Source of the DNA: Bog-159 sp050008575
GTDB lineage: Bacteria; Acidobacteriota; Terriglobia; Bryobacterales; Bryobacteraceae
Assembly (NCBI GenBank): GCA_050008575.1
Contig: JBEKMJ010000037.1
Location: 9,284-73,283, forward strand
Direction of reading: 5' to 3'
DNA: 64,000 nucleotides
Below are positions 44,608 to 53,499 of the stretch, in pieces; position 1 is the first letter of the stretch; the number at the start of each line of letters is the position of its first letter. A program made the translations under genes and the position numbers. The notes under the pieces are model-generated. The model was given only the letters and a program-made list of their open reading frames with translations. It had not been told where the DNA came from and searched no databases.

Positions 44608-46188
44608 TTACTGCCCGCCGGCATCGGCCCCCTGCAATCCGATCGCGTCACCCGATACCACCAACTCCACGCGGCGATTCTGCTGCCGTCCCGCGGCCGA
44701 ATCGTTGGTGGCTACCGGATCGGATTTCCCTAACCCGACCGCCGTAATGTTGGCCGCCGCCACTCCCTGTTCGGCCAGGAAATCGCGCACGGCGTCGGCC
44801 CGGTTCTGCGACAGCTTCAAGTTGTAGTCGTCGCCGCCCACGCTGTCGGTGTGGCCTTCCAGTTGGAGCTTCAGCCCCGGATACGCGAGCAGAATTCCCG
44901 AAACCTTGGCCATTTTCTCCCGCGCGCCGGGCTTCAGCGTGTGTTTGTCGAAATCGAACAGCACGTCGCTGATGTTCACGATCAGGCCGCGGGCTGTCTC
45001 GCGGGTTTCCAGGATGGCGTTCAACTGCTGCCGCAGACGTTCGCGCAGTTGGGTCCTTTCAGCCTCGGCCTGCTGGCGCTGGGCATCCGCTTGCGCGGCA
45101 GCCTGCCGGGCGCGATCCGCCTCCGCTTCGGCCTGTTGCTGTTGCGCGACGGCGGCGGCGCGCGCGGCATCCGCCGCGGCTTTATCCTGCACGGCTTGGG
45201 CGGAGGCAGCTTGCGCTTCGCGTTGCGCCCGCTCGGCGGCGGCACGCTGCGCTTCGGCGGCCTGCGCGCTGGCCTGCGCCTGCTCGGCGGCAGCGTGCTG
45301 TTGCGCCAATTGCTCCTCCTTCATGCGGCGTTCGTTGGCTAATTGCTCTTCCTCGATCTTCCTGTAGGTGATGATGCGCGCATCTTCCGCCATCTGCGCC
45401 GCTTCGCGGGCGTTGGTCTCCACGGGCTTGCCGCCGTGATTGCTCATGAAGCCTTCGGCGTTCTGCAGCGCGATCATGGCCTTCTGGAAAGTATCGGCGG
45501 CATATCGATCCGCGCCCGCCAGCCGCGCGATCTCGACCGCGTTCTCCGCTTCCGCCAGTTGCAGCGGCCCCTTGGGATTGATCCGCACCGGTTGATAAGC
45601 CGCGCGATCGAGTACATATTGCCCGCGCTTCAGCAATTCGTACTTGGCTTCCACCTGCTCGATCGTGCCGGTGGTGTCGTTCCGCACGAAGTTCTCCATG
45701 ACCACCACGTCGCTCGGCTGAGTTACGGCAAAATACGGCTCGGCCGTGACGATCAGGCCGAACACCTGCAGCGAGCTGGTAGCCAGCAGGTTGCTATGAT
45801 CGCCGCTCAGCGCCAGTTCACCCAGATTCTGGGCGCGCCCTTCCGGCGTGATGGCCCACAGCACATAAGTAAGATACTCGGGTCCGAATTGGTTGGCGGC
45901 GGTCAGGCGGTCCACATGGACCTCGACCTTGGTGGATCCCATCTGGCTGTCGACTTTAGCTTCCCCGCGCGCCGCCGGCAGCACCTCCGTGCCGCGGAAA
46001 GCGATATGCGTGGATCCGCTGCGATGGTGGTAATTGACGGCGCTAATAGTGCGGGAAACCACGGTTACGTGGAAAATAGGCATTGGCCGGCCGGTTTCGA
46101 CCGGAACCGGCGCCGGGTTCTGGGTTGGGTTCGGCACTTGCGCACACAAAGTGGCGAGTGCCACAAACAGTAGTCCTGTGGCTTTCAT
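44608..46188 (-). CDS. OmpA-family protein with Ala/Gln/Glu coiled coil
   Basis: A 526-residue exported protein; start ATG 46188 with GGAGG and signal KATGLLFVALATLCAQ. Residues ~25-210 contain beta-rich and DUF4398-like parts (LAEAENAVEIARLAGADRYA, FQKAMIALQNAEGF). Residues ~230-375 form a long Ala/Gln/Glu/Arg coiled coil. The C-terminal OmpA domain (LFDFDKHTLKPGAREKMAKV, LEGHTDSVGGDDYNLKLSQN, GRQQNRRVELVVSG) binds peptidoglycan. The domain is very like that of the partial gene at the start of the window. Likely an envelope spacer/tether. Confidence 0.88.
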   Translation of the reverse strand: MKATGLLFVALATLCAQVPNPTQNPAPVPVETGRPMPIFHVTVVSRTISAVNYHHRSGSTHIAFRGTEVLPAARGEAKVDSQMGSTKVEVHVDRLTAANQFGPEYLTYVLWAITPEGRAQNLGELALSGDHSNLLATSSLQVFGLIVTAEPYFAVTQPSDVVVMENFVRNDTTGTIEQVEAKYELLKRGQYVLDRAAYQPVRINPKGPLQLAEAENAVEIARLAGADRYAADTFQKAMIALQNAEGFMSNHGGKPVETNAREAAQMAEDARIITYRKIEEEQLANERRMKEEQLAQQHAAAEQAQASAQAAEAQRAAAERAQREAQAASAQAVQDKAAADAARAAAVAQQQQAEAEADRARQAAAQADAQRQQAEAERTQLRERLRQQLNAILETRETARGLIVNISDVLFDFDKHTLKPGAREKMAKVSGILLAYPGLKLQLEGHTDSVGGDDYNLKLSQNRADAVRDFLAEQGVAAANITAVGLGKSDPVATNDSAAGRQQNRRVELVVSGDAIGLQGADAGGQ

Positions 46189-46261
46189 GTGTTCGATAAC
46201 CTCCAAGGAAAAACGGAGCAATCGCAGCGCCTCTGTACGCCGGAGCACGGCAACTCTCGTG

Positions 46262-46350
46262 GCGCAGGCACTTCTACCTGCCGCGCCGACACCTTGTCGG
46301 CGCAAGCGAGCGAATCAAAGCTCCGCGGCAGCGCATGGCGCCGCCCTACC
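46262..46350. repeat. Palindromes ahead of tgt
   Basis: GCAGG/CCTGC near 46264-46281, GCGCCGACA-CCT-TGTCGGCGC (46283-46303) and a decayed GGCAGCGC-ATG-GCGCCGCC (46331-46349). They occupy the divergent gap between the OmpA/coiled-coil gene and tgt, and an ATG codon inside the last one creates a misleading long start for tgt. Confidence 0.55.
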
Positions 46351-46412
46351 GCCAATTGGAATCCTGTAGACTGAAACTAGCGGCCACGAATTTCGCAGCG
46401 AGCTGGAACAGA

Positions 46413-47558
46413 TTGTCTCCAACTAAATTTCCTTTCGAAATTCAGGCCGAGTGCCCCGTGACCCGCGCGCGCGCCGGCTTACTGCACACTCCGCACGGCA
46501 TCGTCGAAACCCCCGTGTTCATGCCGGTCGGCACGCAAGCCACGGTCAAAGGACTCGCGCCGCGCGAACTGGCCGGCGACCTGGACGTCCGCATTTTGCT
46601 GGCCAACACCTATCATCTTTATCTGCGACCCGGTGCGGAGCTCATCCGCGCCCTGGGAGGGCTGCACCGCTTCATGTCGTGGCCGCGCGCCATCCTCACA
46701 GACTCCGGTGGATTCCAGGTGTTCAGCCTCAGCGGGCTGCGCAAGATCACCGCCGACGGCGTGGTCTTTCAATCCCACCTGAATGGCGACACTCATACGT
46801 TCACGCCGGAATCCACCGTGGAAGCGCAACTGGCATTCGGCAGCGATATCCTGATGGCCCTCGATGAGTGCCCAGAGTATCCCGTCAGCCACGAATACGC
46901 GCGCACGGCCATGCAGCGCACCGTCGGCTGGGCGCGCACCGCGCACGCGTATTTTGAAAAGCGTTGCGCCGAGCTACCCACGCGCCACGCTCTGTTTCCC
47001 ATCGTGCAGGGCTCCATGTTCGCGGATCTGCGGCGCGAATGCGCCAGCCAGTTGCTGGAACTGGATGCGGATGGCTACGCCATTGGCGGGCTTTCGGTGG
47101 GCGAGCCGCGCCCCTTGAGTCTGGATATGGTGGAAATCGCCGAAGCGCTGCTGCCGCGCGCACGGCCGCGCTACGCCATGGGGGTGGGCATGCCGGAAGA
47201 ACTGCCCGAGTACGTGGCGCGCGGCATCGACATGATGGATTGCGTGCTGCCTTCGCGCAACGCCCGCAACGGTTGCCTGTTCACCTCCGAGGGCGCCGTG
47301 CGGATCAAACAGGCGCGCTACCGGGACGATCCCCGGCCCATCGATCCCCAGTGCGGGTGCTATACTTGTACGGGCTTCTCGCGAGCCTATCTTCGCCACC
47401 TCTTTCAGGCTGGCGAGATCTTGTACGCCGCGCTGGCTACGCTGCACAACGTCCGGCGCTACCTTGACATCATGCGTGAGATCAGGCACGCTATACTATC
47501 GGGTAGATATCCTGAATATTTGCGAACCGTACGCTCCGCGCCGGTTGAAATCGAGTAG
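46413..47558 (+). CDS. tgt: tRNA-guanine transglycosylase
   Basis: A 381-residue enzyme that exchanges G34 for preQ1 in tRNAs with GUN anticodons (queuosine pathway). TTG 46413 is taken as start, giving MSPTKFPFEIQAECPVTRAR in line with the family; the longer frame starts inside a palindromic repeat. Motifs: TPVFMPVGTQATVKG, AILTDSGGFQVFSLSG (catalytic Asp97), MDCVLPSRNARNG (nucleophile region) and a zinc site CGCYTCTGFSRAYLRHLF. It leads a tgt-yajC-secD-secF block, the common bacterial arrangement. Confidence 0.95.
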   Translation: MSPTKFPFEIQAECPVTRARAGLLHTPHGIVETPVFMPVGTQATVKGLAPRELAGDLDVRILLANTYHLYLRPGAELIRALGGLHRFMSWPRAILTDSGGFQVFSLSGLRKITADGVVFQSHLNGDTHTFTPESTVEAQLAFGSDILMALDECPEYPVSHEYARTAMQRTVGWARTAHAYFEKRCAELPTRHALFPIVQGSMFADLRRECASQLLELDADGYAIGGLSVGEPRPLSLDMVEIAEALLPRARPRYAMGVGMPEELPEYVARGIDMMDCVLPSRNARNGCLFTSEGAVRIKQARYRDDPRPIDPQCGCYTCTGFSRAYLRHLFQAGEILYAALATLHNVRRYLDIMREIRHAILSGRYPEYLRTVRSAPVEIE

Positions 47559-47567
47559 TCTGTCAAC

Positions 47568-47885
47568 GTGGTCCCAAATCTGATTCTCCAATCTTCGGCC
47601 CCAGGCGGTTCCCCGCTGGGCATGCTCCTTCCCGCTGTCCTGATGTTCGGGATCGCTTACTTTCTTCTGATTCTGCCCATGCAGCGCCAGAAGAAGAACA
47701 CCCAGAAGATGTTGAGTTCGTTGCAGAACGGGAACACGGTGCTCACCAGCGGCGGCATAGTCGGGACCATCGTTTCCATCGGCGACGACGAAACGCTGGT
47801 GCTGCGTGTGAAGCCCGACAATATCAAGATCCAGGTGGCCCGCAGCGCGGTTTCCAACCTGGTGACGGCCGAAGTCAAGAAATAA
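47568..47885 (+). CDS. yajC: Preprotein translocase subunit YajC
   Basis: A 105-residue protein beginning at GTG 47568. One membrane helix (MLLPAVLMFGIAYFLLILPM) and the YajC cytoplasmic part RQKKNTQKMLSSLQNGNTVL, TSGGIVGTIVSI. It binds SecDF and assists the Sec channel. It lies 9 bp after tgt and 18 bp before secD. Confidence 0.95.
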   Translation: MVPNLILQSSAPGGSPLGMLLPAVLMFGIAYFLLILPMQRQKKNTQKMLSSLQNGNTVLTSGGIVGTIVSIGDDETLVLRVKPDNIKIQVARSAVSNLVTAEVKK

Positions 47886-47903
47886 ACAGTAAGGCAAATC
47901 CTC

Positions 47904-49520
47904 ATGCGAAAAAATGTAACGGGCAGGACCGTGGTCATCGTGGTGACGATCCTGGTATGCGTATTCGGCATCATCGGCTTTCCCAGGTCGGGCGCCGGTT
48001 TGATGGAGAATCTGAAACACAATATCCGGTTGGGGTTGGACCTTAAGGGCGGCAGCCACCTGGTGTTGCAAGTCCACGTGCAAGACGCCATCAAGACGGA
48101 AGCCGATGGCGCCATCGAGCGGATGAAAGAGTTGATGAAGAAACAGAGCATCGACTATACCTCGATCGACCGCAACGATCCGGCTACCGTGGAGGACGCC
48201 GACAAGATCGAGATCGACGTGAAGGGCGTTCCGGCGGCCAAGACCACCGCCTTCCGGAATCTGATTGCGGAGAGTTTCAACCAGTGGACCCTTACCCCGC
48301 TCAACGCCACCGATTACAAATTGAATATGCGGCCCTCCGAGTTGGTCACACTGAAGCGCGACACCGTGGAGCGCTCCCTGCAGACCATCAGCAATCGCAT
48401 CAACCAGCTTGGCCTGACGGAGCCTACCGTGCAGCAGTATGGCCAAGCCGGCACGGATTACGAAATTCTGGTGGAACTGCCGGGCGTCGACGATCCGGCG
48501 CGCGTGCGGGAAATCATGCAGACCACCGCGCAACTGGAGATCTCGGATGTGAAGGAAGGACCCTTCCAAAGCCGCGAGGCGGCCTTGGCGCAGAAGGGCG
48601 GATTCCTGCCGCTGGGTACCAAACTGGTAATGGAACCGGGCCAAGGCGATCGCGGCGCGAGTTGGTACTTGCTGTCCAAGTCGCCCGTGATTCGCGGCAC
48701 GGACGTGCGCAACGCGCGCGCCGGGCAGGACGACATGCGCAAGTGGGAAGCGCAGTTCACCCTCAGTCCGGATGCCGGCAAGCGCTTCGGCAAGTACACG
48801 GAGGCGAATATCGGAAACCGTCTGGCGGTGGTGATGGACAACCAGATCCGCAGCGTGGCGGTGATCAAGGGGCGCATCGAAGACAGCGGCCAGATTGAGA
48901 ACATCGGCAGCGAGCAGGAAGCCTCGGACCTGGCGCTGGTGTTGCGCGCCGGCGCGCTGCCGGCCACTATACAGGTTCAGTACGAAAACTCCGTGGGGCC
49001 GTCGCTGGGCGCCGATTCCATTCACGCGGGCATCGTGGCCGGCTTGGCCGGACTGGCGGCCGTGATTGTGGTCATGCTGGTGTATTACAAGCGCAGCGGC
49101 GTGAACGCAGTGCTGGCGCTTTTCCTGAATACCGTGATCCTGATGGCGGCGCTGTCGTACTTCAAAGCCGTGCTTACTTTGCCGGGCATCGCCGGCGTAA
49201 TCCTGACCATCGGTATGGCGGTGGACAGCAACGTCCTCATCTTCGAGCGTATCCGTGAAGAATTGCGGGCCGGGAAGGCCATCGTGTCGGCCGTGGATGC
49301 GGGCTTTTCGAAAGCCTGGTGGACCATCGTCGACACGCACGTGACCACGGTGGTCTCCTGCGCCTTCCTGTTCATATTCGGAGAGGGCCCCGTGCGTGGA
49401 TTTGCAGTAACGTTGACCATCGGCCTGATCGCGAACGTGTTTACGGCCGTCTTTGTTTCGAAGGTGATCTTCGATTACGAGTTGTCCGGCCGCCGGCAAC
49501 TGGCCGAACTGAGCATATAG
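47904..49520 (+). CDS. secD: Protein translocase subunit SecD
   Basis: A 538-residue membrane protein. First helix (TVVIVVTILVCVFGIIGF), periplasmic P1 domain opening with RLGLDLKGGSHLVLQV, and the late membrane block with IHAGIVAGLAGLAAVIVVML, LTIGMAVDSNVLIFERIREE and a final VFVSKVIFDYEL. It uses the proton gradient to complete pre-protein export. A P1 insertion (FQSREAALAQKGGFLPLGTK) is longer than in E. coli. secF follows after 106 bp that includes a decayed CACAGGCTTCAGCC palindrome. Confidence 0.96.
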   Translation: MRKNVTGRTVVIVVTILVCVFGIIGFPRSGAGLMENLKHNIRLGLDLKGGSHLVLQVHVQDAIKTEADGAIERMKELMKKQSIDYTSIDRNDPATVEDADKIEIDVKGVPAAKTTAFRNLIAESFNQWTLTPLNATDYKLNMRPSELVTLKRDTVERSLQTISNRINQLGLTEPTVQQYGQAGTDYEILVELPGVDDPARVREIMQTTAQLEISDVKEGPFQSREAALAQKGGFLPLGTKLVMEPGQGDRGASWYLLSKSPVIRGTDVRNARAGQDDMRKWEAQFTLSPDAGKRFGKYTEANIGNRLAVVMDNQIRSVAVIKGRIEDSGQIENIGSEQEASDLALVLRAGALPATIQVQYENSVGPSLGADSIHAGIVAGLAGLAAVIVVMLVYYKRSGVNAVLALFLNTVILMAALSYFKAVLTLPGIAGVILTIGMAVDSNVLIFERIREELRAGKAIVSAVDAGFSKAWWTIVDTHVTTVVSCAFLFIFGEGPVRGFAVTLTIGLIANVFTAVFVSKVIFDYELSGRRQLAELSI

Positions 49521-49626
49521 GTAGCACAGGCTTCAGCCGGTGTCTTCCTGGCAATTGAACGAATGGGAACAATTTTGAAAAGACCGGTGTCCAAGTCATG
49601 TAAAGCACCGGTATGGCGTAATTCCG

Positions 49627-50853
49627 ATGCAAATCTTTAAGAACACGAATTTCGACTTCCTCCACTACAAGTGGCCCTTCATCGGCGCCTCCCTGGTGCT
49701 CTCGGTGGCGGGGATTGGCAGCATGCTCCTCCACGGCGGCTTGCGCTACGGCATCGACTTCAAGGAAGGCACGCAGATGACCGTCAAGTGGAGCGGTGCG
49801 CCGCCGGAGGACAAGATCCGGGCCGCGCTCTCCAAGAAGGTCAACGGCGAAGTCACCGTGCAGCCGTTTACCGATATCGGCGCCAAGGACGAGATCGTGA
49901 TCGGCACCGAGCGTATGGGCGAGCAGCAGATGGCCGCCGCCCGCAAAGCCATGCAGGACTCGCTGGAGGCTACTTTCGGCGACCTGCAGAGCGGCAAGCT
50001 GGACTTCAACAACGCCGGCGCGGGCGAAATCGCGGACCGCGTCACCGTGCCGTTGCAGCAGGCCGGCGTGCAGCTTTCCGACCAGCAACTGCAGACGCTG
50101 GCCTCCGATCTGCGCACATTTCGCGATACGCCGCCGCGCTCCGGCCTGATCTCCAACTTCGATCAATTAAAGGTTGTGCCGGGCGTAAACTCTGCTATTA
50201 TCAATGTTCTCAAACAGCAATGCTACCTGGCGCCGTTTTCGATTCTGCAGGTGGAAATGGTGGGTCCCAAGGTGGGCGGGGAGTTGCGCACAAAAGCGGT
50301 CTTGGCCACCCTTTACGCGCTGGGTGGAATGTTGGTATATATAGCGTTTCGCTTCGAATGGATTTACGGCGTGGCGGCGGTGGTGGCGTGCTTCCACGAC
50401 ACGATCATTACGATCGGGCTGTTCTCCCTTTTCAATAAGGAGATCACGCTCACGGTGATCGCGGCTTTGTTAACGCTGGTCGGGTATTCCATGAACGACA
50501 CGATCGTCATCTTCGACCGCATCCGCGAGAACATAAAACTGCTGCGCCGCGAGCCCCTCGAATCGCTGATCAACAAGAGCGTGAACCAGACTCTGAGCCG
50601 GACGGTGATGACGTCGGGCCTGACATTCTTGACCGTCATCGCGCTTTTCCTGTTCGGCGGGCCGGTACTGCATGGATTTTCCTTTGCATTGGTGGTAGGA
50701 ATTATTATCGGTACGTACTCTTCCGTTTTCGTGGCCAGCCCGATCGTGCTGTTCTGGCACAATTGGGCGGACACCCGCAAGAGGACGTCGCCGGTTACGG
50801 TAGCGGCCGCCAAGCCGCCTGCCAGAAAGAGTTCGACGAAAGCGGTGAAATAG
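49627..50853 (+). CDS. secF: Protein translocase subunit SecF
   Basis: A 408-residue protein with six membrane helices. First periplasmic entry GGLRYGIDFKEGTQMTVKW, and late helices with YSMNDTIVIFDRIREN and VMTSGLTFLTVIALFLFGGP, all family hallmarks. The periplasmic domain between helices 1 and 2 is larger than usual (~200 residues, with a second segment QQCYLAPFSILQVEMVGPKV), making the protein ~100 residues longer than the E. coli one. It is the partner of SecD just upstream; 19 bp after it begins a tonB gene. Confidence 0.95.
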   Translation: MQIFKNTNFDFLHYKWPFIGASLVLSVAGIGSMLLHGGLRYGIDFKEGTQMTVKWSGAPPEDKIRAALSKKVNGEVTVQPFTDIGAKDEIVIGTERMGEQQMAAARKAMQDSLEATFGDLQSGKLDFNNAGAGEIADRVTVPLQQAGVQLSDQQLQTLASDLRTFRDTPPRSGLISNFDQLKVVPGVNSAIINVLKQQCYLAPFSILQVEMVGPKVGGELRTKAVLATLYALGGMLVYIAFRFEWIYGVAAVVACFHDTIITIGLFSLFNKEITLTVIAALLTLVGYSMNDTIVIFDRIRENIKLLRREPLESLINKSVNQTLSRTVMTSGLTFLTVIALFLFGGPVLHGFSFALVVGIIIGTYSSVFVASPIVLFWHNWADTRKRTSPVTVAAAKPPARKSSTKAVK

Positions 50854-50872
50854 CTTACGTTAGGAGGACCTT

Positions 50873-51625
50873 ATGTTTGAGCAAACGTTCGTGGAAGGGG
50901 GCAAGTCCCGCAAGCCCTGGACCGTGCTGATATCCTTCATCGCCCAGATCGTGGTGATTGCCATCGCCATCCTGATTCCGATGATTTATTTCGACGCCTT
51001 GCCCAAGAGCCAGTTGACCAGTTTCCTGGTAGCGCCTCCCCCGCCGCCGCCTCCTCCTCCCCCGCCAGCCGCCGCTCCCAAGGTCGTCAAAGTCATTCCG
51101 CGCCAGTTCGACGCTGGACGCTTGATGGCGCCCAAGGCGGTCCCCAAGGAAGTGGCCATGATTAAAGAGGAAGAGTTGCCTCCGCCGTCCTCGGGCGGTG
51201 TGGTCGGCGGCGTGCCCGGCGGCGTTCCGGGCGGTTCGGCCGGCGGCATTATCGGCGGCATCATCGGATCGGTCCCCACCGCCGCGCCTCCGCCTCCTCC
51301 GCCGCCGGTCAAAGTCGAAAAGCCGGTCACCCCGCAGCGCATCCGCGTAGGCGGCAACGTGCAACAGGCCAAGCTCATCCGCCAGCCCCGGCCGGTCTAT
51401 CCGCCGCTGGCCAAGCAGGCCCGTATTTCCGGTCACGTGATTCTGAACGCAGTCATCGGCAAGGATGGTACTATCAAGGATCTTACGTTCGCCAGCGGCC
51501 ATCCCCTGCTGGTGCCGGCCGCTATGGAAGCGGTGAAACAGTGGGTCTATCAGCCGACGCTCCTGAATGGAGAGCCGGTCGAAGTGGTAACTCAGATCGA
51601 CGTGAATTTCACGTTGAGCCAGTAG
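50873..51625 (+). CDS. tonB: TonB-family energy transducer (Pro-rich linker type, 3)
   Basis: A 250-residue protein, ATG behind AGGAGG. Membrane helix (VLISFIAQIVVIAIAILIPM), a Pro run (PPPPPPPPP), the motif VIPRQFDAGRLMAPKAVPKE, a Gly/Val segment, a second Pro run and the TonB end domain (RQPRPVYPPLAKQARISGHV, AMEAVKQWVYQPTLLNGEPV). The IPRQF motif echoes APRQFTPP in the other two TonBs, but the linker is Pro- rather than Gly-rich. It leads tonB-exbB-exbD-exbD, so it is probably the main energiser. Confidence 0.93.
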   Translation: MFEQTFVEGGKSRKPWTVLISFIAQIVVIAIAILIPMIYFDALPKSQLTSFLVAPPPPPPPPPPPAAAPKVVKVIPRQFDAGRLMAPKAVPKEVAMIKEEELPPPSSGGVVGGVPGGVPGGSAGGIIGGIIGSVPTAAPPPPPPPVKVEKPVTPQRIRVGGNVQQAKLIRQPRPVYPPLAKQARISGHVILNAVIGKDGTIKDLTFASGHPLLVPAAMEAVKQWVYQPTLLNGEPVEVVTQIDVNFTLSQ

Positions 51626-51663
51626 TAGCGGTAAACTAATTCAACTCGCAGGAGAACAGGACA

Positions 51664-52401
51664 ATGCTTTTGCAAACGCAGGTTTGGGCGTTTTTACTAC
51701 TACAGGAGGCGAGCCCCATCGGATGGGACCCGCGCTCCTTGTGGGCACAGATGGGTGTTCCCGCCAAACTGGTGGTGATCCTTCTGTTCCTGATGTCGGC
51801 ATGGTCGATCGGCGTCATGATCGACCGCTTGCTGGCTTATAGCGCCGCGCGCAAGCAATCGCGCGCTTTCGCGCCGGCCGTGGCGGGCGCCTTGAAGGAA
51901 GGTAAGTTGGACGAGGCCATCAAGATCGCCGACCGGTACAAGAAGAGTCACCTCGCCAAAGTGGTGGTGGCGGGACTGCAGGAGTTTCAGGCTCACCAAA
52001 TGAGTTCCGAAATCTCCGGCGACGACATCGAGGCTTCCCAACGGGCCCTGGAGCGCGCCGAAGCCATCGTGCATGCCGAATTGAAGCGCGGTATCAGCGG
52101 CCTCGCGACCATCGGCTCGACGGCCCCCTTCGTGGGACTGTTCGGAACGGTGGTGGGCATCATCAACGCGTTCAAGGGAATTTCGACTGAAAAGTCCACC
52201 GGTTTGGGCGCCGTGGCCGGCGGTATTTCCGAAGCCTTGGTAACCACGGCTATCGGACTTTTCGTGGCTATTCCCGCCGTCTGGATGTTCAACTACTTCA
52301 CGGGCAAGATCGAAGCTTTCGACGTGGAGATGGGCAACTCCAGCTCCGAGTTGATCGACTACTTCTTGAAGCGGTCGCAAAAAGCAGCCGCACGTAAGTA
52401 G
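51664..52401 (+). CDS. exbB: ExbB/TolQ/MotA-family proton channel subunit
   Basis: A 245-residue protein with AGGAG ahead of the ATG. Three helices: AKLVVILLFLMSAWSIGVMI, GLATIGSTAPFVGLFGTVVG and VTTAIGLFVAIPAVWMFNYF; the second carries the family's Thr/Gly/Pro core. ExbB pentamers hold an ExbD dimer and turn proton flow into TonB motion. It is followed by a 180-bp gap with three short repeat copies before exbD, an unusual separation for subunits made in fixed ratio. Confidence 0.95.
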   Translation: MLLQTQVWAFLLLQEASPIGWDPRSLWAQMGVPAKLVVILLFLMSAWSIGVMIDRLLAYSAARKQSRAFAPAVAGALKEGKLDEAIKIADRYKKSHLAKVVVAGLQEFQAHQMSSEISGDDIEASQRALERAEAIVHAELKRGISGLATIGSTAPFVGLFGTVVGIINAFKGISTEKSTGLGAVAGGISEALVTTAIGLFVAIPAVWMFNYFTGKIEAFDVEMGNSSSELIDYFLKRSQKAAARK

Positions 52402-52424
52402 TGGTACGACAGGCTCCGAGTCCG

Positions 52425-52498
52425 GTAGCACGGGCTTTAGCCTGTTAGGTAGGACGGGCTTTAGCCTGTCGAGTTAGGTAGGACGGGCTTTAGCCCGC
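52425..52498. repeat. Three tandem copies of GTAG(G/C)ACGGGCTTTAGCC inside the exb operon
   Basis: Copies begin at 52425, 52449 and 52478. The last is a full palindrome (CGGGC-TTTA-GCCCG, 52484-52497); the first two have CCTG in place of CCCG in the right arm and so pair less well. Confidence 0.75.
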
Positions 52499-52580
52499 CA
52501 AGTTTGCAAGACGAGTTGAATCGGGGCGTCCCGCTCTCTCCGGTACGCCCTAGACCCAGCCGGAACTGGAGGTTTTTACT

Positions 52581-53039
52581 ATGTCGGTAATTATGAGGTC
52601 GAAGTCCCCGCCGCCGGTGGCCGATATCAACGTCACCCCCATGGTGGACGTGATGCTGGTGCTGCTCATCATCTTCATGGTCATCACGCCTATGTTGTCG
52701 AAGGGCATCAGCGTGGATATGGTCAAGACCGTTAACCCGGTGCCCATGCAAGCCGCCGATAAGAGCGATGCCATCATCATAGCGGTCACGCGCGACGGCA
52801 GGACGTATTTGAATACCACCCAGTTGCCCGCCGATCAGCTTCCCGGTAAGGTCAAAGACATGTTGACCAACCGGTTGGACAAGATGTGCTATGTCAGGGC
52901 GGACTCGCGCGCCAAGTACGAGACGGTGGTGGATGTGGTGAACAATCTGCGCGCGGCGGGTGTCGATCAATTGGGGTTGCTCACCGAGCAGTTGCAACAG
53001 AAGAAGACGCCGGGCGCGCCTGCGCCGGCCGGGCAGTAG
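52581..53039 (+). CDS. exbD: ExbD/TolR-family protein (1)
   Basis: A 152-residue protein after GGAGG. Short cytoplasmic end, then the membrane helix INVTPMVDVMLVLLIIFMVI with the proton-carrying Asp in PMVDVML, and a periplasmic TolR-like domain (AIIIAVTRDGRTYLNTTQLP, VVDVVNNLRAAGVDQLGLLT). It works with ExbB. It ends with a Pro/Ala tail. A second exbD follows 37 bp later. Confidence 0.93.
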   Translation: MSVIMRSKSPPPVADINVTPMVDVMLVLLIIFMVITPMLSKGISVDMVKTVNPVPMQAADKSDAIIIAVTRDGRTYLNTTQLPADQLPGKVKDMLTNRLDKMCYVRADSRAKYETVVDVVNNLRAAGVDQLGLLTEQLQQKKTPGAPAPAGQ

Positions 53040-53076
53040 ACAGGGTTCTAATCGGACTCGAGAAGGAGTAATTCAT

Positions 53077-53499
53077 ATGGCAATGGCAGTAGGGGGAAAG
53101 GGCGGGGCGATCTCCAGCATCAACATGACGCCCATGATCGACGTCCTTCTGGTGCTGATCATCATTTTCATGGTCATTACACCGCTCACGCCGAAAGGTC
53201 TGGAGGCCTTGGTGCCGCAGCCGCCTCCGCCGGGTACGCCGCCCGCTTCGGACACCCGCACCGTGGTGATCGTGATTAATAAGGACAAAACCTACATGAT
53301 CAATCAGGAGCCTACGCCGGAGGCGAACCTGGGTCCGCGGCTGGAAGAAATCTTTAAGACCCGCGCTGAGCGCGTGGTGTTCGTCAAGGGAGATCCGGAC
53401 CTGGAATTTCAGTATGTGGCCAAGGCCATCGATATCGCGCACGGCGCCGGCATCGACAAGGTCGGGCTCATGACGCCCCAAATGGAGGCCGGAAACTAA
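53077..53499 (+). CDS. exbD: ExbD/TolR-family protein (2)
   Basis: A 140-residue protein starting at ATG 53077 with AGAAGGAG ahead. Its membrane helix SINMTPMIDVLLVLIIIFMV holds the same Asp; the periplasmic domain has VVIVINKDKTYMINQEPTPE and GDPDLEFQYVAKAIDIAHGA. The two ExbD copies differ enough to form a heterodimer, as in systems that use ExbD1/ExbD2. Its stop overlaps the next ATG (TAATG). Confidence 0.93.
   Translation: MAMAVGGKGGAISSINMTPMIDVLLVLIIIFMVITPLTPKGLEALVPQPPPPGTPPASDTRTVVIVINKDKTYMINQEPTPEANLGPRLEEIFKTRAERVVFVKGDPDLEFQYVAKAIDIAHGAGIDKVGLMTPQMEAGN

Noticed and set aside
46335..46412. ATG at 46335 as the start of tgt
   Set aside because: It lies in a dispersed palindrome and adds residues unlike any transglycosylase; TTG 46413 fits the family N-terminus.
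47496..49499. 667-codon minus-strand ORF opposite yajC-secD
   Set aside because: Composition is His/Gln/Arg-rich as expected for a reverse shadow, and secD on the other strand is unmistakable.
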